64,000 bases of DNA from Prionace glauca (GCA_037974335.1 CM075760.1:22171291-22235290); one strand, 5' to 3'. Shown: positions 42,373-52,165, numbered from the stretch's first letter. Notes: generated by a model from the letters alone, not told the origin. Made by a program: numbers and translations.

Positions 42373-43272
42373 ATGGAGGGGCATGTGATGTGTGGTTTCT
42401 GTATGATGTGGGAACTGGTGGACCCCAGGGTCCTTCCCAGTGACCATGTCTGCAGTAAGTGCAGGTTGCTGGAGGAGCTCCAGCTCAAGGTGGATGAGCT
42501 GGCCTCTGAGCTACAGACACTGAGGCTCATCAGGGGGAGAGAGGGTGCCCCTAGACTGGCTAAATCTAAGGGTCAGGGACAAAAGGGGGCTGCTGGGAGG
42601 AGGAAGGGGGGTGAGGAGAGGAGGCCTCAGCCTCTTAACCTGCATAACAGGTTTGAGGTTCTTGCTTCCAGTCTGGAAGAGGACGAGGCAAGAGAGGTTG
42701 GTGAGCAAACTGCACACGGTACAGTGATGCAGCAGGACATAGGCAAAGAGAAGGGGAAAAGGAACGTAGTAGTGATTGGGGATAGTGGGGTGAAGGGTAT
42801 TGACACTGTCCTTTGTCACAATGACAAAGTGCACAGAAGGGTGTGTTGTCTGCCTGGTGCTCGGGTACAGGATGTCGCAGCTGGGCTGCAGAGGAATCTG
42901 GAGTGGGAGGGTGAGAACCCAGTCGTTGTAGTACATGTGGGTGCCGGCGACGTAGGCAAAATGCGGACTGAGGATCTGGGAAGGGAGTATGAGAAGCTGG
43001 GAATGGAATTAAAAAGTAGAACCGACAAGGTGGTTATCTCTGGGCTACTGCCTGAACCGAGGGCAGACGGGTGTAGGGTTGATAGGATAAAGGAAGTAAA
43101 TGGGTGGCTCAGGGATTGGTGTGGGAGGAATGGGTTCGAATTTATGGGGCATTGGCACCAGTATTGGGGTAGGTGGGACCTGTTCGGGCAGGATGGGGTT
43201 GGTCTGAATCATGCTGGGACCAGAGTGCTGGCGAATCGAGTAAAGAGGACTGTAGACAAGGCTTTAAACTAA
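42373..43272 (+). CDS. CR1 ORF1 protein, unit 3
   Basis: 299 residues, reading the same as unit 2. Zinc motif Cys 7, 10, 27, 30; coiled-coil-like segment; SGNH-like domain with GDS, GAGD and the LNHAG block. Presumed RNA-binding partner of ORF2 in the ribonucleoprotein. It sits 100 bases downstream of an A/T palindrome in the 5' UTR. Confidence 0.9.
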   Translation: MEGHVMCGFCMMWELVDPRVLPSDHVCSKCRLLEELQLKVDELASELQTLRLIRGREGAPRLAKSKGQGQKGAAGRRKGGEERRPQPLNLHNRFEVLASSLEEDEAREVGEQTAHGTVMQQDIGKEKGKRNVVVIGDSGVKGIDTVLCHNDKVHRRVCCLPGARVQDVAAGLQRNLEWEGENPVVVVHVGAGDVGKMRTEDLGREYEKLGMELKSRTDKVVISGLLPEPRADGCRVDRIKEVNGWLRDWCGRNGFEFMGHWHQYWGRWDLFGQDGVGLNHAGTRVLANRVKRTVDKALN

Positions 43273-43307
43273 TTAGGGGGGGGGAGGGTGCGAGGGTAGG
43301 TGACGCT

Positions 43308-46217
43308 ATGAGGTCTAAAGTTAAGGATAGGGTACAGGTAAGGGAAGAGGCAAAGGATGTCCCAATTGGTGGCGTTACGGCAAGTAGGGTCCAGGTGAAG
43401 GCTGGGATGAAAGCGCTTTATCTGAATGCACGAAGCATTCGGAATAAAGTGGATGAGCTGATGGCGCAGATCGACACAAATGGATACGATCTGGTGGCCA
43501 TTACAGAGACGTGGCTGCAAGGTGACAGGGACTGGGAGATGAATGTACAGGGTTATCAAGTGTTCAGGAAGGATAGGCAGGAGGAAAGAGGGGGTGGAGT
43601 AGCTCTGCTGATTAAGGATAGTATCAAGGTGGTAGCAAGGGATGATATCGGAGCCAAGGAGCAGAAAGTGGAATCGTTGTGGGTGGAGATTAGGAACAGA
43701 AAAGGGAGGAAGACGCTAGTGGGTGTCGTCTATAGGCCCCCGAATAATGATCTGGAGGTGGGGCGGGCTGTTAACGCGCAAATAAGTGCAGCGTGCAGGA
43801 ATGGGACGGCAGTAGTTATGGGAGATTTCAATCTGCATATTGATTGGTCGACCCATGTTGGACGAGGTGGGCTCGAGGAGGAGTTCTTGGAATGCTGCCG
43901 GGATAATTTCCTTGAACAGTGTGTGTTGGAGCCGACGAGGGAGCGAGCTATCTTGGATCTGGTGCTATGTAATGAGGCGGGTAGAATTAGGGACCTTGCG
44001 GTGAAGGATCCTCTTGGAGAGAGTGATCATTGTATGGTGGAGTTTCTGGTGCAGATGGAGGAGGAGAAAGTGGGTTCCCAGACACGCGTCCTTTGTTTGA
44101 ATAGAGGGGAGTATGGTAGGATGAGAGAAGAATTGGCGAATGTGGACTGGGGGAACGCGTTGGAAGGTAGGTCTGCTGAGGAGCAGTGGAGGATCTTTAA
44201 GGAGATCTTTCTTGGTGCTCAGCAGAAATTTATTCCGATGGTTAAAAAGGACAGTAGGAGGAGAGGTAATAAGCCGTGGATAACGAAGGAGGTGAAGGAA
44301 AGTGTTAAATTAAAAGCGGAGGAGTTTAGAGTAGCTAAGAGCAGTGGGCGAGAAGAGGATTGGGAAAGGTTTAAATGTCAACAAAGATTGACAAAGAAAT
44401 TGATAAAGGAGGGTAGGAGAAGCTATGAGGCTGGGCTAGCACTTAATATAAAAAAGGATAGCAAGAGTTTTTATAAATATATAAAAAGGAAGAGGCTGGC
44501 TAGGATAAACGTTGGTCCTTTAGAGGATGAGAAAGGGGAGCTAGTGGTAGGGGATAGGGATATGGCTAAGGTCTTGAATAACTTCTTTGTTTCTGTCTTC
44601 ACGGAGGAGGACGTGAATAATTTGCCGGGTGTTAGCAATGGAAAGGTGGTAGGAATGGAGGGTCTTAATGACATTACTGTTACTAGAGAGGTGGTGCTCG
44701 ACAGACTGGAGGGGCTGATTGTGGACAAGTCCCCAGGACCGGATGGAATGCATCCGAGGGTTCTGAAAGAAATGGCGGAGGTGATAGTGGATGCCTTGGT
44801 GGTTATTTTCCAAACGTCGCTGGATTCCGGGGAAGTGCCGGAAGATTGGAAAACGGCTAATGTTACGCCGTTGTTTAAGAAGGGTGGCAGGCAAAAGGCG
44901 GGGAATTATAGGCCGGTTAGTTTAACGTCTGTGGTAGGTAAAATGTTAGAAACCGTCATTAAGGAGGAAATAGCGAGGCATCTTGAGGGGAATTGCTTGA
45001 TAGGGCGGACGCAACACGGTTTCATTAAAGGGAAGTCGTGTCTGACAAATTTACTGGAGTTCTATGAGGATGTGTCTAGGGCAGTGGATGGAGGAGAGCC
45101 GGTGGATGTGGTCTTTCTGGATTTTCAGAAGGCGTTTGACAAGGTACCTCACAAGAGGTTATTGCAGAAGGTCAGGGGACATGGAGTTGGGGGTAGGGTG
45201 TTAGCGTGGATAGAGGATTGGTTGTCAAATAGGAGGCAGAGAGTGGGGGTCAATGGATGCTATTCGGATTGGCGGTTGGTGACTAGTGGGGTGCCCCAGG
45301 GGTCGGTGCTGGGGCCTCAGCTATTTACCATTTATATAGATGATCTGGAGGAGGGAACCGAGTGCAGGGTGTCGAAATTTGCTGATGACACCAAGATTGG
45401 GGGAAAGGCAAATTGTGCGGAGGGTGTGGAGAGTCTGCAGAAGGATCTAGATAGGCTGGGCGAATGGGCCAGGAAATGGCAAATGGAATTTAATGTTGGC
45501 AAGTGTGAGGTGGTCCACTTTGGTAGGAGGAATGGTAGGAAGGACTATTACTTACGGGGCGAAAAACTGCAGCAGGCGACGGTGCAGAGGGACCTCGGGG
45601 TCCTTGTGCATGAGTCGCAAAAACCCAGCTTGCAGGTGCAGCAGGTGGTCAGGAAGGCGAATGGGATGCTGGCCTTCATAGCGAAGGGGATTGAATATAA
45701 AAGTAGGGAGGTCTTGCTGCAGCTGTATAGGGCATTGGTGAGGCCGCAGCTGGAGTACTGTGTGCAGTTTTGGGCGCCGCACCTGCGCAAGGATGTTTTG
45801 GCCCTGGAGGGAGTACAGAGGAGGTTTACTCGGCTGATACCGGAGTTGAGGGGATTGAGCTATGAGGAGAGGCTGAATAAACTAGGCTTGTACTCGTTAG
45901 AGTTTAGAAGAATGAGGGGAGATCTCATTGAGACATATAAGATGATGAATGGGATGGATAGGATAGAGGTGGAGAGACTGTTCCCGCTCAAAAAAGACAG
46001 TAGGACTAGGGGGCACAGCCTCAAGATAAAGGGGGGGCGGTTTAGAACAGAGTTGAGGAGGAACTTCTTCACTCAAAGGGTGGTGAATCTCTGGAATTCT
46101 CTGCCCGTTGAAGTGGTGGAGGCTGCCTCGCTAAATATTTTTAAGAAACGGGTTGATGGGTTTTTGATAAGAGAAGGGATTAAGGGTTATGGGGAGAGGG
46201 CGGGAAGGTGGAGCTGA
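43308..46217 (+). CDS. CR1 ORF2 endonuclease/reverse transcriptase, unit 3
   Basis: 969 residues from this Met (the frame is open upstream into ORF1 from 43,173). It makes the target nick and primes cDNA on it. AP endonuclease: LNARSIRNK near 38, ITETW near 67, GDFN at 172-175, SDH at 239-241. Reverse transcriptase about 475-740: SPGPDGMHPRVLKEM, NYRPVSL, DFQKAFDKVPH, SGVPQGSVLGPQ and the catalytic FADD at 691-694. The CR1-type C-terminal region follows (RRMRGDLIETYKMM, RVVNLWNSLP). All key residues are present. The start just after ORF1 suggests reinitiation or a similar mode; the first Met after the ORF1 stop was chosen. Confidence 0.93.
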   Translation: MRSKVKDRVQVREEAKDVPIGGVTASRVQVKAGMKALYLNARSIRNKVDELMAQIDTNGYDLVAITETWLQGDRDWEMNVQGYQVFRKDRQEERGGGVALLIKDSIKVVARDDIGAKEQKVESLWVEIRNRKGRKTLVGVVYRPPNNDLEVGRAVNAQISAACRNGTAVVMGDFNLHIDWSTHVGRGGLEEEFLECCRDNFLEQCVLEPTRERAILDLVLCNEAGRIRDLAVKDPLGESDHCMVEFLVQMEEEKVGSQTRVLCLNRGEYGRMREELANVDWGNALEGRSAEEQWRIFKEIFLGAQQKFIPMVKKDSRRRGNKPWITKEVKESVKLKAEEFRVAKSSGREEDWERFKCQQRLTKKLIKEGRRSYEAGLALNIKKDSKSFYKYIKRKRLARINVGPLEDEKGELVVGDRDMAKVLNNFFVSVFTEEDVNNLPGVSNGKVVGMEGLNDITVTREVVLDRLEGLIVDKSPGPDGMHPRVLKEMAEVIVDALVVIFQTSLDSGEVPEDWKTANVTPLFKKGGRQKAGNYRPVSLTSVVGKMLETVIKEEIARHLEGNCLIGRTQHGFIKGKSCLTNLLEFYEDVSRAVDGGEPVDVVFLDFQKAFDKVPHKRLLQKVRGHGVGGRVLAWIEDWLSNRRQRVGVNGCYSDWRLVTSGVPQGSVLGPQLFTIYIDDLEEGTECRVSKFADDTKIGGKANCAEGVESLQKDLDRLGEWARKWQMEFNVGKCEVVHFGRRNGRKDYYLRGEKLQQATVQRDLGVLVHESQKPSLQVQQVVRKANGMLAFIAKGIEYKSREVLLQLYRALVRPQLEYCVQFWAPHLRKDVLALEGVQRRFTRLIPELRGLSYEERLNKLGLYSLEFRRMRGDLIETYKMMNGMDRIEVERLFPLKKDSRTRGHSLKIKGGRFRTELRRNFFTQRVVNLWNSLPVEVVEAASLNIFKKRVDGFLIREGIKGYGERAGRWS

Positions 46218-46317
46218 GTCACGACAGATCAGCCATGATCTTATTGAATGGCGGGGCAGGCTCGAAGGGCCAGATGGCCTACTCCTGCTCCTATTTCTTA
46301 TGTTCTTATGTTCTAAG

Positions 46318-46599
46318 TGACTCTCTCAGATCTTGATGTCTTGCTAGATTTCAGTTTTCTGAGTGTAAATCCTCTCCTTCTAACTCCTTGTAAAAGGAAT
46401 TTCCAAAATCCATCACTATCAGTCCAGGATAGAAATTTCCCCCATTCTCTCCTCCTGCTCCAGGGTCAGTGAAGTGAGTTAAAGATGATTTTTTAGTAAC
46501 AAACCCATTGCTGCATTTCCTTCCTGAAGCCACATTTGTCCACTGGGGCTGACACCAGGAGAAAGCGCTGCAGCTGCCGTTGTGTTGGGTATTGAGGCG
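46318..46599 (-). other. Right half of the split zinc-finger leader exon and its intron
   Basis: Minus strand: an acceptor-like CCTTTTACAAG, then GAGTTAGAAGGAGAGGATTT, AGATCTGAGAGAGTCAC, interrupted by the CR1 trimer and continuing at 35,263. Confidence 0.65.
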
Positions 46600-47170
46600 G
46601 TGCCACTAGTTTCTTACTGGGGGTGTGGAGCCTCCCCTCCCACCCACTGCCCCTAACGCTGCCTCCACCCATCCGTCTCCTTCCCGCTGAAGAGGAGACA
46701 AACAAGCTTCTGTCCCTGGACATAAGCCGCACTGCGCATGCTCAACGTCACCATGCCCGGGGACTGATTGACGGCAGCTCTAGACCAATAGGGAAAGGGG
46801 GCGGGCTGGAGGACCGAGCGTGAGCGGCTGGTCCTCCAACCAATCGGAGTGAGCGAGGGGCGGACCTGAAGACAGTCAGTGACGCAGGTCAGGGCGACAG
46901 ACAGAGGGTTTTTATTCGAATCCACAAATGGTACAAGGAAAATTGCGGAACGCGGGGACGGTGGATCTGGTGGGTGAAGAGTTTTTGTGACATGTTGTTC
47001 AGGCCCAACCTCCAAAAAAGGACTTTATGTTTCGCGCCGAGCGAGGCTGCAAAGTCCAGTGTTCGGCTTGGGTTAACGGCCGCCATCTTTATTGGGGGCA
47101 ATAAGCAGCGGGGCTCATACGTTGCCGCCATCTTTGTATGGAGCAATGGTGTCAATGAGTGGGAGGGGCT
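46600..47170. promoter_or_regulatory. CpG-rich promoter with CCAAT, GC and YY1-like motifs
   Basis: Shares GCTGGTCCTCCAACCAATCGG (46,826-46,846) with the A/C promoter (GCTGGTCCTCCAGCCAATCAG). Has GGGGCGG and GGGGGCGGGC GC boxes, ACTGCGCATGC, and two GCCGCCATCTT motifs (47,079-47,089 and 47,124-47,134) matching the YY1 core. Either the minus-strand split gene or a plus-strand gene may have used it. Confidence 0.6.
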
Positions 47171-47552
47171 TGTTCCCCATTGTTCAGAATGGAGACAACT
47201 TGTCCATCAAACTGCATCAACCCTCTGACCCGGGTAATCTGACTCTAGTTTACACAGAGCCAGATGTTTAATTGATCAGGCAAAGTGGCAACATAACAAG
47301 GAAAGGAAGCAAATCCTTCTTCCTATTCACTATCTATTTTAGCTATTCTAACTATTTTAAATTTTAATGCTTATCTATTAATCACAAGCAAGGCTTATGT
47401 TAACACTGCAATGAAGTTACTGTGAAATTCTCCTAGTCGCCACACTCTGACACCTGTTCAGGCCAATGCACCGAACAAGCACATCTTTCCGAATGTGGGA
47501 GGGAACGAGAGCATCCAGTGGAAGCCCACGCAGATGCAAGGAGAACGTACAA
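47171..47552. other. Spacer with a SINE fragment
   Basis: Bases about 47,445-47,550 are an antisense central-block SINE piece (CACATCTTTCCGAATGTGGGAGGGA). The rest is AT-rich and uninformative. Confidence 0.5.
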
Positions 47553-48303
47553 AAGAACGTAAGAAATAGGAACAGGAGTAGGCCACCTAGCCCTTCGAGC
47601 CTGCCCCGCCATTCAATAAGATCATGGCTGATCTGAAGTGGATCAGTTCCACTTTCCCGCTCTCGCCCCATAACCCTTAATTCCCTTGCCTGTCAAAATC
47701 TTATCTACCTGTGACTTAAATACATTTAGCGAGGTAGCCTCCACCACTTCAACGGGCAGAGATTCACCACCCTTTGAGTGAAGAAGTTCCTCCTCAACTC
47801 TGTTCTAAACTGTGTCCCTCCCCCTTATCTTGAGGCTGTGCCCTCTAGTCCTGCTATTCTTTCTAAGCGGGAAGAATCTCTCTATCTCTACCCTATCCAT
47901 CCCCTTCATTATCTTATACGTCTCTATAAGATCCCCCCTCATCCTTCTAAACTCCAACGAGTACAGACCCAGTCTATTTAGTCTCTCTTCATAGTCCAAC
48001 CGAATGATCTCCGGTATCAGCCCAGTGAACCTCCTCTGCACTCCCTCCAAGGCCAAAATATCCTTGCGCAAGTGCGGCGACCAAAACTGCACACAGTACT
48101 CCAGCTGCAGCCTCACCAGTGCCCTGTACAGTTGCAGCAAGACCTCCCTGCTTTTATATTCTACCCCCCTTGCTATAAAGGCCAGCATCCCATTCACCTT
48201 CTTGATCACCTGCTGCACCTGCAGAGTGGGTTTTTGCGATTTGTGCACAAGGACCCCCAGGTCCCTCTGCACCGTAGTATGCTGCAGCTTTTCGCCCTTT
48301 AAA
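47553..48303 (-). mobile_element. CR1 LINE fragment
   Basis: Antisense 3' UTR and ORF2 C-terminal half (GVQRRFTGLIPEII, LQLYRALVRLQLEYCVQFW). It differs from the trimer (KVNGMLAFIARGVEYK), so an older subfamily. Truncated at the GEKLQ region. Small indels disturb the frame near the 3' end. Confidence 0.93.
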
Positions 48304-49149
48304 TAAGGGAGGATTTACGCACAGAAAATTCAACCCAAGAAAAACGTTTCTCGCTTAATTTCTATTCTTGACTGACGGTGATGATCTTTTTGACAGAAAA
48401 TTTTAAGACAAAATTTGAAGGGAAACTCAAACCAGATCAAAACCTGACGGAGTCCACTCCATTCATCAGAATCTGAATGTAAATATGTCTGTAGAAAAAG
48501 ATCCAAACACTTGTGTGACTGGAAATAGGAAACAATAATGCCATGGAAAGATTTGCGAAAAAGAGATGTAATTTGCGAAAAAGGGATCTAAAACTTCACC
48601 ACATCCTTGAGTGAAGAAATCCTTCCTCATCTGAGCTTTCTCTCCATTTTCCAGCCTGTTCCAATAAGTCTTGACTCCCTTGTCATTCAAAAACTGTCTA
48701 ACTCATCTTTGAAGATATTCAATTCCTCCACTGGTCCCCATGGAAGAGGAAGCCAGATACTAACAATTCTCTGAGGGAAGAGATTTGTCCAAATATATAA
48801 TGTAACTACAGTCCAATGTTACACAACCAGATAAGTGCATTTTATTAGAGATCCATAAATAATATATCTAATCTCTACCATATAACAATATCAGACACAT
48901 TTCTGTCCTATATTAGTATATTGTCCCTTTTAATATATTTCAGAAATGAGATGGGCACATGAAGGAAATAAACTTGCAGGGGAAAGGAAATATAGAAGGG
49001 GAATGGGACTGACTGGATTGTTCAACAGAAGTCAGCATGGACTTGAGTTACTGAATGGATTCCTTCTGTGCTGTAATGACTCGATGAGTGGAAATATATA
49101 ATGCCTCAATATATAATGCTACAATGCCTCATTACAAGACAAGAAATAA
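48304..49149. other. Spacer with decayed CR1 and zinc-finger leader scraps
   Basis: 48,360-48,530 resembles a leader exon (TGACGGTGATGATCTTTTTGACAG, then ATCAGAATCTGAATGT). 48,590-48,740 is an old antisense CR1 scrap. A segment at 48,845-48,930 is partly repeated at 49,163-49,250. Confidence 0.4.
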
Positions 49150-49375
49150 TAATTGTACTTTGTTACAGAACCATAAATAGTATATCAGATCCACAATATA
49201 ACAACACTCGGCATATTATCCTCTAATAATTTATTATTCTCTTAAATGTCAGCCATCTCCGAGGGAAACCAGCCCTTTAATTGTGAACATTAGGAAAGAG
49301 ACCATCCTTTTAGCCAGACAAATAAATGTGTCAAGCTGAGGGAACAAAGGATGTCAATGTCTTTGAGGGAGAAAG
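49150..49375. repeat. Copy of gene D intron sequence
   Basis: GAGACCATCC, AGCCAGACAAATAAATGTGTC and AAGCTGAGGGAACAAAGGAT match 22,700-22,790 in the same orientation. This suggests that a D-like minus-strand gene once stood head to head with gene B. Confidence 0.75.
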
Positions 49376-49389
49376 TGGTAATGCAGAAG

Positions 49390-49844
49390 TCATCCAATGA
49401 AGACTAAAACTTCCTCCTCTGTGCAACATCTGGGAGGAAATCAATGTTTCCCCCTTTCCTTTTCTCATTCTGGGGGAAATTGGGGACTTGCAGCAACTGA
49501 AGGGAAAGGAACTGAATCCAGTGTGTAAAGTCCACACATTTTTAGTCCAGTCATATGTGCATAGATCTGTCTGGTAGCCTGCATGGAGATTTTCAGCTGT
49601 GTGTCTCCAGGACAGGAAGCAGTGAGGCTGATTGAGCATGGATCTGTGAATCAGCACCTTCAGGAGAATTGGGAGGGTGAATATTAGATACAGCAGAGTG
49701 AGAATGGAGGGAGAGTGTGTGGGATGGAGATTTACAGCTTTTGAGGAATAAAGGAGGAAAGAATGTTCCATAGAAAGTAGAATTGTCTGTTCTGGGTCTC
49801 TATCCTGTACTGACTCTGATGACTTGTGTCAACTTGTTTTACAG
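49390..49844 (+). other. Gene B remnant of exon 1 and intron 1
   Basis: TGTGCAACATCT (ending 49,431) matches the exon-1 end of gene C, but the donor reads GGGAGG as in gene A. The intron runs to the acceptor TTGTTTTACAG (AG 49,843-49,844). No GC-rich promoter precedes it. Confidence 0.6.
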
Positions 49845-50159
49845 GAATCACAGGGTGAAATCTCAAACATGAGGTCTAGATCTGGCGGAGTCATATTCCT
49901 CGGGACCTGAATATCATCAGCCATTGAATCTGGAAGGAGATTTGAAAAGATTTCAAACATCAGTGTGATTGGAAAAGCATCAACACACTGCCAAATTCAA
50001 GTGAGGGTGTTCCAGAGCACTGACTGAAGAGCTTTAACCAGTTACACAGCCTGAATAAATATCACACCATTCACAGCAGGGAGAGACTGTACATGTTGTG
50101 TGTGTGGACGAGGCTTCAACTGACTGTCCACCCAAGAGAGAGGCAAGACCACCTGCACC
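49845..50159 (+). other. Gene B leader of exon 2 with fossil fingers
   Basis: QLHSLNKYHTIHSRERLYM..., then CVCGRGFN, stop, LSTQ and on to the start Met. The same TGA position as gene A. Confidence 0.6.
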
Positions 50160-51440
50160 ATGGAGAAACCATGGAAATGTGTGGACTGTGGAAAGAGATA
50201 CAGAGCCCCATCTCTGCTGGAAGCTCATCGGCGTATCCACACTGGAGAGAGACCATTCACCTGCTCTCAGTGCGGGCAGGGATTCATTTGGTTCTCCCAC
50301 CTGCAGAGACACCAGCGAGTTCACACTGGAGAGAGGCTGTTCACCTGCTCTCAGTGTGGGAAGGGATTCAACCAGTTATCCAACCTGCGGACACATCAGC
50401 GAGTTCACACTGGGGAGAGACCGTTCACCTGCTGTCAATGTGGGAAGGGATTCACTCAGTCATCCCACCTGCGGACACACCAGCGAATTCACACTGGGGA
50501 GAAGCCCTTCACCTGCTGTGAGTGTGGAAAGGGATTCACTGTGTTATCCGACTTGAAGACACACCAGCGAATTCACAGTGGGGAGAGACCATTTGTCTGC
50601 TCTCAGTGTGGGAAGAGATTCACTCGGTCATCCCACCTGCAGACACACCAGCGAATTCACACTGGGGAGAGGCCATTCACCTGCTCTCAGTGTGGGAGGA
50701 AATTCACCGACTCATCCAGCTTCCAGAGACACCAGCGAGTTCACACTGCGGAGAGGCCGTTCACCTGCTCTCAGTGTGGGAAGGGATTCAACCAGTTATC
50801 CAGTCTGTGCACACATAAGCGAGTTCACACTGGAGAGAGACCGTTTACCTGCTGTGAGTGTGGAAAGGGATTCACTGTGTTATCCGACTTGAAGGCACAC
50901 CAGCGAATTCACACTGGGGAGAGACCATTCATCTGCTGTCAGTGTGGGAAGGGATTCACTCGGTCATCCCACCTGCAGTCACACCAGCGAGTTCACACTG
51001 GGGAGAAGCCACTCCCCTGTTCTCAGTGTGGGAGGAGATTCACTGACTCATCCAGCCTGCAGAGACACCAGCGAGTTCACACTGGAGAGAGGCCGTTCAC
51101 CTGCTCTCAGTGTGGGAAGGGATTCAAACAGTTATCCAGTCTGCGGACACACCAGCGAATTCACACTGGGGAGAGACCGTTCACCTGCTCTCAGTGCGGG
51201 AAGGGATTCACTGTGTTATCCGAATTGAAGGCACACCAGCGAATTCACACTGGGGAGAGACCATTCACCTGCTCTCAATGTGGGAAGGTATTCATTCGGT
51301 CATCCCACCTGCAGAGACACCAGCGAGTTCACACTGGGGAGAGGCCGTTCACTTGCTCTCAGTGTGGGAAGGGATTCAATCAGTTATCCAATCTGCAGAG
51401 ACATAAGCAAATTCACACTGGGCAGAGGCCGTTCACCTGA
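50160..51440 (+). CDS. Zinc-finger gene B, 15-finger C2H2 protein
   Basis: 426 residues from [10 protein letters not shown]. Fifteen fingers with all ligands present. A four-finger block TVLSD-TRSSH-TDSSS-(N/K)QLSS is repeated: fingers 5-8, 9-12 and, partly, 13-15 (TVLSE, IRSSH, NQLSN), with an exact 336-base period (50,535, 50,871, 51,207). Such arrays bind DNA in register, so a repeated target is plausible (inference). The TGA at 51,438-51,440 stands where other fingers have TGC (FTC|SQC). One more good finger and one decayed finger follow, so the original protein was longer. The first-exon donor is GGGAGG and no promoter is near, so expression is doubtful despite the long open frame. Inverted paralog of gene A. 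Confidence 0.82.
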   Translation: MEKPWKCVDCGKRYRAPSLLEAHRRIHTGERPFTCSQCGQGFIWFSHLQRHQRVHTGERLFTCSQCGKGFNQLSNLRTHQRVHTGERPFTCCQCGKGFTQSSHLRTHQRIHTGEKPFTCCECGKGFTVLSDLKTHQRIHSGERPFVCSQCGKRFTRSSHLQTHQRIHTGERPFTCSQCGRKFTDSSSFQRHQRVHTAERPFTCSQCGKGFNQLSSLCTHKRVHTGERPFTCCECGKGFTVLSDLKAHQRIHTGERPFICCQCGKGFTRSSHLQSHQRVHTGEKPLPCSQCGRRFTDSSSLQRHQRVHTGERPFTCSQCGKGFKQLSSLRTHQRIHTGERPFTCSQCGKGFTVLSELKAHQRIHTGERPFTCSQCGKVFIRSSHLQRHQRVHTGERPFTCSQCGKGFNQLSNLQRHKQIHTGQRPFT

Positions 51441-51590
51441 TCTCAGTGTGCGGAGGGATTCACTCAACTATCCCACCTGCTGAGACATCAGTGTGTTCAC
51501 ACTGGGGAGAAACCGTTCACCAGCTCAGTGTATAGAAAGGGTTCAGAATTTTATCCCAGCTGCTGAGACACCAACAAGTTCACAAGTGAT
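51441..51590 (+). pseudogene. Gene B fingers beyond the stop
   Basis: Directly in frame after the [23 protein letters not shown], then a decayed finger ([10 protein letters not shown]...) and HQ-type ending before the family 3' UTR. Confidence 0.8.
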
Positions 51591-51848
51591 ATTCAGGGTT
51601 GGATTCTGCTGTTACTGTTTCAGCTCTCAGTTACATCCAGGAATGCATTTTGTTCATTCTCACAGCAGGTCAATGGGGAGGGTTTCTTTCTGCTGGACTG
51701 GCTGGTCTCATGGCTTTGCCTCCAGTGGGCTGATGCTCTTTGAGCTTTGTTGCGATTGCCTGGTTTCGGATTTAACAAGAATCATAGAGTGACAGGGTGT
51801 TAGGAAGTTCAGAGATATTTAGTCAGTATTTCTATTTGAAACCCCCCC
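51591..51848 (+). other. Gene B 3' UTR
   Basis: GGATTCTGCTGTTACTGTTT, CATTTTGTTCATTCTCACAG, CTGCTGGACTGGCTGG: family-conserved 3' UTR, matching 12,010-12,180 in reverse. Confidence 0.65.
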
Positions 51849-52165
51849 AGGTGCAGATCCGATTTCCTTTGTAATTGATTGTTTCCACTTCCTCCACCCT
51901 CGTAGGGAGCGGGTTCCAAATCAATACCATTCGCTGCAGCAAAATATTCTTCCTCACATTCCTCCCCCTGCATCTCTGACTCAAAACCTTAAATCTGTGT
52001 CCCCCCTCGTCCTTGTCCCATCAGTGAATGGGAAAAAATTTTCTTTGTCCACCTTATCTAAATCTGTCAGAATCTTGTCCACCTCTTTCAAATCTCCCCT
52101 CAACCTCCTTTGTTCCAAGGGGAACAACCCCAGCCTGACATTGACAATAAAGAACAAACTAACAG
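51849..52165 (-). mobile_element. Old CR1-like LINE fragment (duplicate of 11,620-11,960)
   Basis: Antisense CTCCCCTCAACCTCCTTTGT, AACCCCAGCCTGACATTGAC. It is the inverted counterpart of the arm-1 fragment. Confidence 0.8.

Larger units (their letters stand above)
41776..46317 (+). mobile_element. CR1 trimer, unit 3 (full length, both ORFs open)
   Basis: 4.54 kb: two 5' UTR monomers (from 41,774 and 41,968), A/T palindrome, ORF1, 35-base gap, ORF2, 3' UTR with GATCTTATTGAATGGCGGGG and tail (TTATGTTC)n ending at about 46,317. No stop or frameshift is seen in either ORF. The length and layout are those of a complete CR1 LINE. Confidence 0.96.

Noticed and set aside
35264-46317. Trimer as pure assembly artefact
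   Set aside because: Units differ at several bases in a consistent mosaic pattern and have distinct outer ends. Collapse or expansion errors would usually give identical units. Not fully excluded without reads.
46653-47155. 120- and 88-codon minus-strand frames in the CpG region
   Set aside because: The composition follows the CpG-rich DNA. No motif is visible, and they overlap promoter motifs and a duplicated CCAAT block.
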